Source: Verrucomicrobiales bacterium
GTDB lineage: Bacteria > Verrucomicrobiota > Verrucomicrobiia > Verrucomicrobiales > V1-33
Assembly (NCBI GenBank): GCA_028293305.1
Contig: JAQGPD010000273.1
Location: 1 to 16,596, forward strand
Length of the DNA: 16,596 nt
Reading direction: 5' to 3'
Both the position numbers and the translations under genes were made by a program. This document shows positions 1 to 8,540 of the stretch, piece after piece; positions within the stretch are counted from its first letter, which is position 1; each line of letters begins with the position of its first letter. The notes below the pieces were generated by a model. The model was not told the DNA's origin and ran no database searches. It saw only the letters and a program-made list of their open reading frames with translations.

Positions 1-211
1 GCCAATGGCGATACGCGACAGGTCAAGCAATTGGGACTCGATAATCGGTATGTCTTTACTGTGACTGGGGAGTTTGCCGATGAAGCAAACCAAATTGGGC
101 GACGGTGTCAATAACACGGCGGAATCCACGTTGGGAACTGACTTGGCTAGCGGGAACGCACCGTTCACGGGGCCGGTGACAGGTTTCCAAATTCATCACC
201 CCCTTACTTGA
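1..211 (+). pseudogene. 3' end of an unknown gene with an apparent frameshift
   Basis: Reading from base 1, frame 1 gives a natural-looking polar peptide (…RYVFTVTGEFADEANQIG) that stops at 112-114. Frame 2 continues the same style from base 101 (GDGVNNTAESTLGTD…, ending …GFQIHHPLT) to a TGA at 209-211. Removing one G from the GGG at 97-99 joins the two into one continuous C-terminus. The gene starts outside the window and I do not recognise the family; the Gly/Thr/Asn-rich tail would suit a secreted or surface protein. An alternative is that frame 1 simply ends at 114 and a 43-codon ORF starts at the ATG at 80, with a purine-rich GGGGAG about 7 bases upstream. I prefer the frameshift reading but only moderately. 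Confidence 0.4.
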
Positions 212-267
212 TATTATAGAAATTCCTTATCTTCACTTCAGTTATTTATATACTGGCAAAACTATTT

Positions 268-1059
268 TTGACCCTGATTTTTATCGGGTTGCTTTCCAAT
301 AGATCTTTCTCTGCTCTGATGGAAGCAGTGAGTGATACGGAGATACTGTGCGCTTTTCAGGAACGATTCATCGCCTTCTTCGGAGTTCCGTATTCTTTCC
401 CAGCACTCGCCAATGGTGCCTCACCAGTTTTTCCGCAACCGGGCGATTACTCCACGGCGGATCTCCAAACCATCATCGGACTCACTATTTTCAACCGTCT
501 GAGTCTGGGCCCCGGCCCCGGTCAAGGCAATCTCAATCCATCAACATCCCCATTATACTACTTGGAAGGAGATATTCCGGATAGACCCGCGAATTGGGCT
601 GCCGTCCACCAAAACTTCGTCACTTTCCCCGGCTCCCTGTCTTACTACTCTGACTATGAGACCAAACGCAGGGAGATTGCCGGAAAGCTGAACCGCATGC
701 GCCGGGTGGTTGTCGGCGTGGAGGCAGTGCAGCCGGAACGCAGGACTTTCAATTTCTCGACTCCGACTTGGAATTCCTATCTGATGAGTTTGCCCTCATC
801 CGTGACCAGTTTGCCCAAGGCCGCACAGCAGTTTAACGACACGGCATGGTCGCCACTCCCCGTAAATCCAGGTGGTCTTAGTTGCCTTTTCAGCGCGGCG
901 ACTCAGTGGAGCTCATATAACTACAACGCCTCTGTCACCGTGGACCGCGCCAAGCTTGTCCCTCCCTCCCATCTTCGGGGGTTCCCCTTCCGGACGTATA
1001 TGGCCATGCAAAACTATCTTACAATTGGAGTGAGACCCACCCCGATTACGGTCGGGTGA
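268..1059 (+). CDS. Unrecognised secreted protein, probably the N-terminal part of the RHS protein
   Basis: 263 residues if started at the TTG at 268. No good start or Shine-Dalgarno is visible. Starting at the CTG at 253 would give a better signal peptide: MAKLFLTLIFIGLLSNRSFSA, a Lys-containing n-region, a hydrophobic core and an SFSA cleavage-like end. The first internal ATG is at 319. The mature part is Pro/Tyr/Ser/Asn-rich and matches no family I know. The stop (1057-1059) overlaps the GTG used for the following RHS ORF (1056), which could mean translational coupling. However, in the RHS frame the sequence just upstream of that GTG reads naturally (DVYGHAKLSYNWSETHPDYG). Adding one G to the run at 977-981 would fuse the two ORFs into a single exported RHS protein. 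GC is lower here than in the RHS core. Confidence 0.6.
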   Translation: MTLIFIGLLSNRSFSALMEAVSDTEILCAFQERFIAFFGVPYSFPALANGASPVFPQPGDYSTADLQTIIGLTIFNRLSLGPGPGQGNLNPSTSPLYYLEGDIPDRPANWAAVHQNFVTFPGSLSYYSDYETKRREIAGKLNRMRRVVVGVEAVQPERRTFNFSTPTWNSYLMSLPSSVTSLPKAAQQFNDTAWSPLPVNPGGLSCLFSAATQWSSYNYNASVTVDRAKLVPPSHLRGFPFRTYMAMQNYLTIGVRPTPITVG

Positions 1060-4000
1060 CCACCGCTCTGGCCCAACGTCATATTTATCCCATCGATTCG
1101 TATTTCGAACTTCCAGCCGGCAATTTTGATCCTGGCAATCTTTTCGCGGCCTGTCAGGACCAAATCAATGTTTACTGCTTCGGCTATTTGAATTTCAATG
1201 ATATCCACTCCGTCAATGTAGCCTTCGCCATTGTCCAACCCCGATTCAAATACCTCTCGGCAAACGCCCACTGTTCCACCTGCTCCACCGGCATTTGCCA
1301 GCCGGGCACGACGACCGCCAACCTCGGCGATGGCCTTTCGCTCAACATCGCACTCGGCACCTCGCAGCAAGGTGGAGCCGCTGCCTCCATCCAACTCAAT
1401 TCGCCCTCGGTCACTCCGGCCCTCTTCCAACTATCAAGTCTCCGGACCGAGCTGCCTGAGGGTTTCAATGCGGTGCGCAACGCCACCAATGAGGTCTTGC
1501 AAGCTCAGGGCCCCTCCGTCATTGCCGCCACCACGGCACTCCCTCCCGACACCTCCGGAAATGCGACCGGATTTGAAGTCGCGCTCTACGACCGACCAAC
1601 AAACACCGCCCCCGACCCCGCCACGGGCCTGATCAACGTTGGGGGACTCACCCCCAAGGTAGTCCACCGCTTCAGCAACCCTGTTTCCGGAACAGGTCCT
1701 GGCGTCGTCACCTCACGCCACTTCCTCCATCAGGAAATCCGGGGGACCAGCGTCATATCCAACCTATTCATCACCACCCCGAGCGATGGCACGGTGCCTG
1801 AAACGACTTCGCTCACCTCCCAGGACAGCCTCTCCAAGGAATCGCTCGCGCGCACTTCCGCCACGTCCCCGGTCGGTGGAATCTCCGTGACGGAGGACCG
1901 CATCTCCACGGCGCCGGATCAGAGCATCCTCAGCCATACCAGACGTGTCACCCGCAGCGGAACCACCGGTCAACTCCTCGAATTCGAAACCACCGATCCC
2001 AATGGAGCCAACCTAACCACCTCATACACTTACGAAAACAACGACCCGCAGCGTCTCCAGCAAATTGTTTCCCCGGACGGATCATGGCAGCAGTTTCAAC
2101 ACGATACCTTGAACCGCCGCACCAAAACCCGCACCCCCCATCTCGATAGTCCTCCTGCCTGCGTGGATGCGGAATGCCGGGTCCTCTCCATCACTTACAC
2201 CACGGTGGGGGACACCCTCACCACCACCTCCATCGAGACACTGCTCGGCGTTGAAATTTCCCGCACCCACCGCATCGAGTCCCCCACCCAGATCAAGGAA
2301 ATCATCTGCACCATCCCTGGTGCCGATCCCGCGGATCCCACCAATCTGGTCACCACCACCGACCTTTTCCCCGGCGGTTGGTTCCAGCGCAAACCCGCCC
2401 GCATCACCGCGCCGGACGGCACGGTGACCACCTACGCCTACACGACCGTTCCTGCCAACCTCTTTCCGGCCGATGCTGATTCCATCACCACCACCATCGA
2501 AGCCGGAGCCGTCTCCAGCTCCGCCGGCCCCGTGACGGACGGCACCCGCACCCTTTCCCAGACCAATGCCCAAGGACAAAACATCTTTGAGCAGACCACC
2601 GACATTTCCACCGGACTCACCCTCGCCTCCCGGGCCGCCACCGTGGTGGACCCCCATGGTCGTCCCACCACGTGGACCTATGAGGACGGCACCACGGAAA
2701 TCCTCAACTACGATTGCTGCGGCCTGACCTCCCGCACGGACCGCACCGGTTTGACCACCTCCCACACCCATGATCTGACCGTCAGCCGTGCAGGAGCCGC
2801 CGCCGGCAATGCCCCCACCGATGGCTTGGAATCCACGGAATCCACCCCGCTCACCTACCTGACCCCCAGCGGCACCACAGCCTCCGGTTTCCTCACCCGC
2901 ATCACCCGGCAGGAAGGACTGACGTCCCGCACTTTCCGTCAGGGAGCGGATGGCACCCTCATCGAAACCTCCCGCACCATCCGCGACGCCGCCGGCCGCC
3001 CCCTCACGTCCATCGACGCGATGGGCCGCCCCACCACCTCCGTGGAATCCATCGACTACCTTGGCCAGCCCGCGCCGGCCGCCGGCACGCCGGACCAGCG
3101 TCCACGCCACCGTATCGTCACCACCACCGCGCCGGATGGCGGCACCCGCATTGAGGAATATGCCACCGATGGCACTCTGATCAAACTCACAGGCACCGGC
3201 GTCCATGGCCAGCGTTACACCTCCGGCACCGGCACTCTTCCCGCCCGCGCCGGCCTCCGCTCCGCCATTCCCGGCTGCACATGGCACACCACCACCCTGC
3301 TCTTTGAAAACGGCACCGACAGCCCCGAGTGGACCACAACCTGGACAGACTTCGCCGGCCGATCCGTCGCCACCACCTCCAGCGCCGGCGACCGCACAGA
3401 TTCCTTCCACAACACCAAAGGCCAACTCACCAGAACGGTTGATCCTGCCGGCATCATTAACCTCACCGAATACAATGCCGTAGGCCGGCCTTACCTGAGC
3501 GCCTTGGATTCCAATGGCAACGGTCTCATTGATTTCGCCGGTTCTGACCGCATACAGGAAACGACCAGTGCCTACGTTGAGGGGACCGGAAATCAGGTGC
3601 TCCAGCGCACAATTTCTTCCACTTGGGTGCAGCAGGGGAATGCCAATTCCCGGGTCCTGAGCACCAGTGACCGTTCTGTGGATGGTCGCTATCAATCCAA
3701 CACCTCCGCATCCGGTTCTACCGTCTCCACCACCACGCTGCCGGATGCTGCTGGCCTTTCTCTGACCACCGCTACCGCACCGGACCAGACCATCCGGATC
3801 TCCGCCACCCTGCATGGACGGGCTCTCTATCAGGAATCCCGTGATGCCAACGGCGTCCGCCTCAGCCGCGCCGATTACGATTACGACGCCCACGGCCGCA
3901 CCCGCAGCACCACGGATGCCCGCAACGGCACCACATTCTACACCTACCAAAACGACGATTCCTCCCACACCGTCACCTCTCCAGATCCGGACGGGTCCGG

Positions 4001-6848
4001 CCCACAAACCGCGCAGACCACCACCACCCTCACCACCATCACCCCGGCCAACGGCACGGTTACCGAGGTGACCGCGCCGGACGGAGCCGTCACCCTCACC
4101 ACCTACTGCCGCACCGGAGAAACGGCCACCGTCAGTGGGGGCCGCACCTATCCTGTCTCCTACACTTACGACCACGCCGGCCGCGTCAAAACCCTCACCA
4201 CCTGGCAATCCCCGGCTGCCGCTACCGGGCCAGCCACAGCCAGTCTCCCTACCGGCCCCACCCAGGTCACCACTTGGGACTACTATCCCGCCAGCGGCCT
4301 CCTCCAGCAAAAACGCTACACCGACAACCAAGGCCCCACCTACACCTACCACGCTGGAGGTCGTCCTGCCACCCGCACTTGGGCCCGTCTCGTCAATGGC
4401 CAGCCCCTCACCACCACCTACACTTACGGTCCCGCCACCGGCGATCTCACCAGCACCACTTACAGCGATTCCACCCCGCCCGTCTTCACCACCTATACCC
4501 GCCTCGGCCAGCCGGACACCATCACCGACGCCTCCGGCACCCGCACGTTCAGCTATGCCCCGGAAGATGCTTTCCCCACCGGGGAAACCATCAACGGCGG
4601 CATCCTGGATGGATTCACCCGCAGCGTCACCCCGGACGCTCTTCGTCGTCCTGGCCTCACCGCCCTCTCGCTCGGCAATGCCGCCTCCCAATCCTGGACT
4701 TGGAACTATGACGACGCCGGCCGCATCGGTGGCCTGACCAGCGGTCCGCATCAATTCAGCTACACCCGCCATCCCGACAGCCCCCTCCTGGCCGATACCG
4801 CCTTCCGCCACAATGGCAGCGAGCGCCTCAAAACCACCCGCACCTTCAACCAGCTCAACCGGCTCCAAGCCATCACCCACCAGCGCACCGTGAATGCTGT
4901 AGTTGCAGTTTCCAGTAATTATGGCTACACTCTCAATGACGCCAACCAGCGCACCGCCATGACCCAACCCAACGGCCAAACCTGGAACTGGAGCTACGAC
5001 TCCTTGGGGCAGGTCAACCGTGCCAACCTCCAGCGAAGCAGTGACAGCGCCCCGTATCCCGGCCGCCAATACGCCTACAACTACGACACCATCGGCAACC
5101 GCCTGACCGCCAGCCAGGGCGATGCCCTCGATCCGTCCACCCATTCCTCCGTCACCGGCTACACGCCTAACGGGCTGAATCAATACAGCACCATCACCCA
5201 CCCCGCCGAGGCCGTGGCCAGCGGGGAAGCCCACGAAGCCGCCACCGTCACCGTCAACGGCCAGCCCACCACCCGACTCGGTCCGTATTTCCAAAAGGCC
5301 CTCCCCGTCCCCAACAGCGGATCCGCGCCTATCGAAACCCCGCTGACCATCGCCGCCACCGAAAACGGCACCACCGAATCCGAAATCCGCACCGCCCTCA
5401 CCCTCCCGGCCACCGAATCCCCGGAATACGACGAAGACGGCAACCTCACCGCCGACAGCCTCTGGACCTACACTTGGGACGCCGAAAACCGCCTCATCGC
5501 CATGGAAAGCGCGCCGACCCTCCCTGCCGCCAAGCGGGTCAAATTGGCCTTCGCCTACGACGCCCAATCCCGCCGCATCCGGAAGCAAGTCTGGCAAGCC
5601 CAACCCGCTGCCCCCCACGCCTGGATCGCCACCCAGACCCGCCGGTTCTGCTATGATGGCTGGAACCTCATCCTCGAACTAGACCCCGACGGCACCGCGT
5701 TCCGCCAATACCTCTGGGGCCTCGACCTCAGCAACACCCCGCAGGGAGCCGGCGGCGTCAGCGGCCTCCTCTGCATCACAGCCCGCTCTCTCAACTCTCA
5801 CCCCTCAACTCTCAACCACTACCCCACCTACGACGGCAACGGCAACCTCACCGGCCTCACCACCGCCCCCACCGGCGAAGAAACCGCCACGTTCACCAAC
5901 GATCCTTTCGGCCAACCCCTCACCGCCACCGGCCCCGCCGCTAAAGTGACTCCGTTCGGGTTCAGCACCAAATACACCGACCCCGAAACTGGTCTTTGCT
6001 ACTATGGCTACCGATACCACGATCCGAAGGGTGGGCGGTGGCTTGGGAGAGATCCGATTGAGGAGAGCGGCGGGATAAATCTTTATGGAATGGTGGGCAA
6101 TGACCCGATTAATGGGGTGGAAGTGTTGGGGCTGAGTGAACTTTCAGAGGCTCAGTATGCGGCTGAAGCCAATCGCTTGATCGACGCCGGGGTTCATGAT
6201 CCTGATTTAATCTTCCAAGCGTTGGTGAATGCCTACCTGAAAGCAGATCCAGAGTCTGATACTTTCTGGGATTGTCAGGATGATTTCGAGGAAATTTTTG
6301 ATGCCTTGGGCAATGTGTTCGGAGACCAACCCACGGCACCACATAAGAGCCCGAATGAAACTCAGGGAGACTTGCGCTGGAGAAAAATTCAGAGTTGGGT
6401 ATCAAGCACGGAATACCGATACGATGCTACAGGGAAGCCAACAAAAAATCCCAAAACAGGATTAGTCATTTGGAAAGCGACCACGCCAACGAATCCAACG
6501 AGGAAATTCGGATCACGTATGGATCATGTTGCGCACTTGTTTGCGAATGCCGCCGTTTCGGCTAATACTGGTGAGAACTTTACCGACGTTGTAGCTGGAC
6601 CTGGGCACGAAGCAACTGACGGCTACGGCCACATCAAAAAACCGGGTTCGCAGGACTTTTTTAACCGTGATGCAGGATTTTCGTCCCTCGACATCGAGTG
6701 GAATTTACGTGGTTCGGAACTGCAGAACGCTTTTGATGCGGACGAGTGTGATTGCCGCAAGCTTGCCAAGAAGTTTGCTAGCGGAGCCTATAGCGTGAGT
6801 GACTGGAAAGCATGGTATCGCCAACCATGGTCTGTGATCTACAAATGA
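1056..6848 (+). CDS. RHS/YD-repeat protein with variable C-terminal (putative toxin) domain
   Basis: 1930 residues. The N-terminal part (to about 330) has a CSTCSTGIC cysteine cluster near residues 72-80. Residues about 330-1620 are YD repeats (YDSLGQ, YDDAGR, YTWDAENR, YDEDGNL), known to build a hollow beta shell around a C-terminal toxin. The RHS-associated core follows: YGYRYHDPKGGRW, then RDPIEESGG near 1665-1673 and GNDPING, ending at GVEVLGL (1687-1693). Residues 1694-1930 are lower in GC and unrelated to the repeats, as in polymorphic toxins; I do not recognise the fold, though DHVAH and GPGHEATDGYGH histidine motifs suggest a possible enzyme. The usual DPxGL self-cleavage motif reads VEVLGL, with Glu for Asp and Val for Pro. 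The ORF has no signal peptide of its own; the overlapping upstream ORF has one. GTG start. A small membrane protein follows at once. Confidence 0.9.
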   Translation: MTTALAQRHIYPIDSYFELPAGNFDPGNLFAACQDQINVYCFGYLNFNDIHSVNVAFAIVQPRFKYLSANAHCSTCSTGICQPGTTTANLGDGLSLNIALGTSQQGGAAASIQLNSPSVTPALFQLSSLRTELPEGFNAVRNATNEVLQAQGPSVIAATTALPPDTSGNATGFEVALYDRPTNTAPDPATGLINVGGLTPKVVHRFSNPVSGTGPGVVTSRHFLHQEIRGTSVISNLFITTPSDGTVPETTSLTSQDSLSKESLARTSATSPVGGISVTEDRISTAPDQSILSHTRRVTRSGTTGQLLEFETTDPNGANLTTSYTYENNDPQRLQQIVSPDGSWQQFQHDTLNRRTKTRTPHLDSPPACVDAECRVLSITYTTVGDTLTTTSIETLLGVEISRTHRIESPTQIKEIICTIPGADPADPTNLVTTTDLFPGGWFQRKPARITAPDGTVTTYAYTTVPANLFPADADSITTTIEAGAVSSSAGPVTDGTRTLSQTNAQGQNIFEQTTDISTGLTLASRAATVVDPHGRPTTWTYEDGTTEILNYDCCGLTSRTDRTGLTTSHTHDLTVSRAGAAAGNAPTDGLESTESTPLTYLTPSGTTASGFLTRITRQEGLTSRTFRQGADGTLIETSRTIRDAAGRPLTSIDAMGRPTTSVESIDYLGQPAPAAGTPDQRPRHRIVTTTAPDGGTRIEEYATDGTLIKLTGTGVHGQRYTSGTGTLPARAGLRSAIPGCTWHTTTLLFENGTDSPEWTTTWTDFAGRSVATTSSAGDRTDSFHNTKGQLTRTVDPAGIINLTEYNAVGRPYLSALDSNGNGLIDFAGSDRIQETTSAYVEGTGNQVLQRTISSTWVQQGNANSRVLSTSDRSVDGRYQSNTSASGSTVSTTTLPDAAGLSLTTATAPDQTIRISATLHGRALYQESRDANGVRLSRADYDYDAHGRTRSTTDARNGTTFYTYQNDDSSHTVTSPDPDGSGPQTAQTTTTLTTITPANGTVTEVTAPDGAVTLTTYCRTGETATVSGGRTYPVSYTYDHAGRVKTLTTWQSPAAATGPATASLPTGPTQVTTWDYYPASGLLQQKRYTDNQGPTYTYHAGGRPATRTWARLVNGQPLTTTYTYGPATGDLTSTTYSDSTPPVFTTYTRLGQPDTITDASGTRTFSYAPEDAFPTGETINGGILDGFTRSVTPDALRRPGLTALSLGNAASQSWTWNYDDAGRIGGLTSGPHQFSYTRHPDSPLLADTAFRHNGSERLKTTRTFNQLNRLQAITHQRTVNAVVAVSSNYGYTLNDANQRTAMTQPNGQTWNWSYDSLGQVNRANLQRSSDSAPYPGRQYAYNYDTIGNRLTASQGDALDPSTHSSVTGYTPNGLNQYSTITHPAEAVASGEAHEAATVTVNGQPTTRLGPYFQKALPVPNSGSAPIETPLTIAATENGTTESEIRTALTLPATESPEYDEDGNLTADSLWTYTWDAENRLIAMESAPTLPAAKRVKLAFAYDAQSRRIRKQVWQAQPAAPHAWIATQTRRFCYDGWNLILELDPDGTAFRQYLWGLDLSNTPQGAGGVSGLLCITARSLNSHPSTLNHYPTYDGNGNLTGLTTAPTGEETATFTNDPFGQPLTATGPAAKVTPFGFSTKYTDPETGLCYYGYRYHDPKGGRWLGRDPIEESGGINLYGMVGNDPINGVEVLGLSELSEAQYAAEANRLIDAGVHDPDLIFQALVNAYLKADPESDTFWDCQDDFEEIFDALGNVFGDQPTAPHKSPNETQGDLRWRKIQSWVSSTEYRYDATGKPTKNPKTGLVIWKATTPTNPTRKFGSRMDHVAHLFANAAVSANTGENFTDVVAGPGHEATDGYGHIKKPGSQDFFNRDAGFSSLDIEWNLRGSELQNAFDADECDCRKLAKKFASGAYSVSDWKAWYRQPWSVIYK
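5790..5814. repeat. 11-base direct repeat in RHS gene (CTCAACTCTCA x2)
   Basis: CTCAACTCTCA occurs at 5790-5800 and 5804-5814, inside a short low-complexity pyrimidine tract in the RHS gene. It encodes an Ser/Leu/Asn/His-rich insert (SLNSHPSTLN) between WGLDLSNTPQG and the YPTYDGNGN repeat. Similarity between this gene and the second, broken RHS copy is lost at about this point, so the tract may mark a recombination joint. Confidence 0.6.
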
Positions 6849-6867
6849 AGCCGTTTTTTTATTCGCT

Positions 6868-7215
6868 TTGCGCTCGCTTTTAGTCGCCGCTGCTGGATGT
6901 TTAACAGGTCGTCTAGCGGAATTGATTTGGAGGCAACCTGCCGGAGAATATCTTTTGGCCTCATCCATCGGTATTGCCCTATTTTTGGCCGTGCTACTTA
7001 CTTGCAGAAAGTGGCCTGCCCGTTTTTCCAAATCGAGATGGCAATCATGGCTTTGGCCTACAGTAATGGGTCTGATATTGAGTTACATTCTTTTCGTAAA
7101 TTACAAGGAATGGGTAGGCTACTATTCCGGGGAAGACGAAGGATTCATTACCCTATATCGTTGCCAAAAGCCCGATGCGCCGCTGCAAACGCAAATTACC
7201 AGGCAAACGCCATGA
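6868..7215 (+). CDS. Small three-helix membrane protein, candidate RHS immunity protein
   Basis: 115 residues from a TTG at 6868, with three hydrophobic segments: LLVAAAGCLTG near the N-terminus, YLLASSIGIALFLAVLLTC around residues 29-47, and PTVMGLILSYILFV around 65-78. It lies immediately behind the RHS toxin domain, the usual place for a cognate immunity gene; a membrane immunity protein would suit a toxin acting at the membrane or periplasm (inference). The true start is doubtful. An ATG at 6845 overlaps the RHS stop as ATGA, but in that frame the peptide (MKPFFYSLCARF) stops after 12 residues. Adding one T to the seven at 6854-6860 would give MKPFFLFALRSLLVAAAG, a better membrane-protein start coupled to the RHS gene. 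The stop codon is the first triplet of the inserted IS end, so the natural C-terminus may have been replaced. Confidence 0.55.
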   Translation: MRSLLVAAAGCLTGRLAELIWRQPAGEYLLASSIGIALFLAVLLTCRKWPARFSKSRWQSWLWPTVMGLILSYILFVNYKEWVGYYSGEDEGFITLYRCQKPDAPLQTQITRQTP

Positions 7216-7409
7216 GGTGGACCCCGAAAACCGGGCCACCGGCTAAGTTACAATGGGGCTGGAGCTGGGCGCACTCAATGCGAACCGAAGACCTCCCAAT
7301 GAAAGCCAAACGAAAGAGACAGGATGCCGGATTTAAAGCCTATGTGGCGTTGGAAGCGCTCATGGGGGAGAATACGATTCAGCAGATTGCGACAATTGCC
7401 ATTCGGTAG
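7213..7409 (+). mobile_element. Left end of an IS3-family-like element, truncated
   Basis: TGAGGTGGACCCCGAAAACC, starting at 7213, resembles the left terminal repeats of IS3-group elements (TGAxxTGGACCCC type), from memory. About 85 bases inside it, an ATG at 7299 opens an OrfA-like reading frame that ends after 36 codons. No matching inverted repeat (GGGGTCCACCTCA type) is visible downstream, so only one end remains. The insertion abuts the last codons of the membrane-protein gene and supplies its stop. From about 7410 the sequence turns into RHS coding sequence, so a deletion seems to have run from inside the IS into an RHS gene. Confidence 0.6.
7299..7409 (+). pseudogene. Truncated IS3-type transposase OrfA (HTH part)
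   Basis: The ATG at 7299 encodes 36 residues. The start MKAKRKRQDAGFKAYVALEA and the following LMGENTIQQIA match the opening of IS3 OrfA / HTH_Tnp_1 proteins, whose pattern is basic residues, then FKaKVALEALkGekTiaeLA. A complete OrfA is roughly 90-110 residues, so everything after the first helices is missing, along with OrfB and its DDE catalytic residues. The element cannot transpose by itself. Confidence 0.7.
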
Positions 7410-7430
7410 GGACAGTTGCCAATCACCCAG

Positions 7431-8540
7431 TAAATTTTACACCTGGCATCCGCAGGAAGGCCGGCTCCAGAAAATCACCTCCGGCTCCACAGAGGTCACC
7501 TACACCCGGCATACCAATAGCGCCCTGCTTCACCGCACGGAATCCCGTCAGGCCAACAACCTGCGCCTCACCTCGGAGCGCAGCTTCGACTTCCTTGAAC
7601 GCCTCACCGATCTCACCCACACCGGTCCCCCCGCTCCCGCCGCTTTTGGTTACGCCTACAACGACGCCAACCAACGCACCTCCACCCGCCAGCCCGAGGG
7701 CACCACCTGGGCCTGGGACTACGATTCCCTGGGCCAACTGCAAAACGCCAACCTCCAGCGCACCACAGACAGCGTCGTCCTCCCGGGCCGTCAATACCAC
7801 TATCAATACGACAGCACCGGCAACCGCTCACCGCCAGCCAGGGCGATACAACCAACGCCGCCCAGCACTCTCAGATCACGGGCTACACGCCCAACACCCG
7901 TAATCAATACACCGGCCTGACCCATCCCGCCTACGCCGAGGCCAGCGGCGAAGCTCATGCCGCTGCCACCGTCACCGCCAATGGCGAACCCACCAACCGC
8001 CTCGGCCCCTATTTCCACAAACGCCTCCCCGTCTCCAACACCGGCACGGATCCCGTTTTCACCCCCATCGCCATCGCGGCCACGGAAAATGGCACCACCG
8101 AGACCGAAACCCGCACCGCGGTAACCCTCCCCGCCAGCGAATCCCCGGAATACGACGAAGACGGCAACCTGAAACAGGACGCCCTCTGGACCTACACCTG
8201 GGACGCCGAAAACCGCCTAACCGGCATGGAAAGCCGCCCTTCCGTCCCGGCGGCAAAGCGGATGAAGCTCGCGTTCACCTACGACAGCCAGCACCGCCGC
8301 ATCCGCAAACAGGTCTGGCTGGCCCAGCCCACCGCCCCTAACGCGTGGATCCCCACGCAGGACCGGAAATTCCACTACCAGGGCTGGAACCTCATCGCCG
8401 AAGCCGATCCTGACAAAACGTTCAAAAAGACCTACCTCTGGGGCCTCGATCTCAGCGGCACCTTCAGCGGAGCCGGAGGCACCGGTGGCTTCCTCGCCAT
8501 CAGCGGCGGCGGTATGATGGGACCATTTGGCCATCTATAA
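7431..8540 (+). pseudogene. Truncated, frameshifted second copy of the RHS core
   Basis: Frame 1 from about 7431 reads FYTWHPQEGRL, then YNDANQRTS, YDSLGQLQNANLQRTTDS and YDSTGNR. This parallels the intact RHS protein over its residues about 1215-1350 (YTLNDANQRTA, YDSLGQVNRANLQRSSDS, YDTIGNR). At 7825-7830 one base is missing relative to the intact copy (CGCTCACC where CGC CTC ACC is expected), and frame 3 carries on: TASQGD, GYTPNTRNQY, ENGTTETETRT, YDEDGNLKQDALWTYTW, ending WGLDLSGTFSGAGG and a TAA at 8538-8540. The N-terminus, the RDPIEE core and any toxin domain are absent. A stretch of 33 bases is identical at 5414-5446 and 8138-8170, so the two copies are close paralogues. A later ATG at 8226 exists but is probably not used. 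Confidence 0.8.

Noticed and set aside
2082..5618. Very long minus-strand open frame (1178 codons) opposite the RHS gene
   Set aside because: Its product is a monotonous Gly/Val/Ala-rich sequence, as expected opposite C-rich Thr/Pro/Ser YD-repeat codons. The plus strand has clear RHS motifs.
6897..7409. 170-codon plus-strand frame over the membrane protein and IS end
   Set aside because: Only the last 36 codons (from 7299) look like a protein, the OrfA start. The earlier part overlaps the hydrophobic ORF in another frame and has no plausible product.
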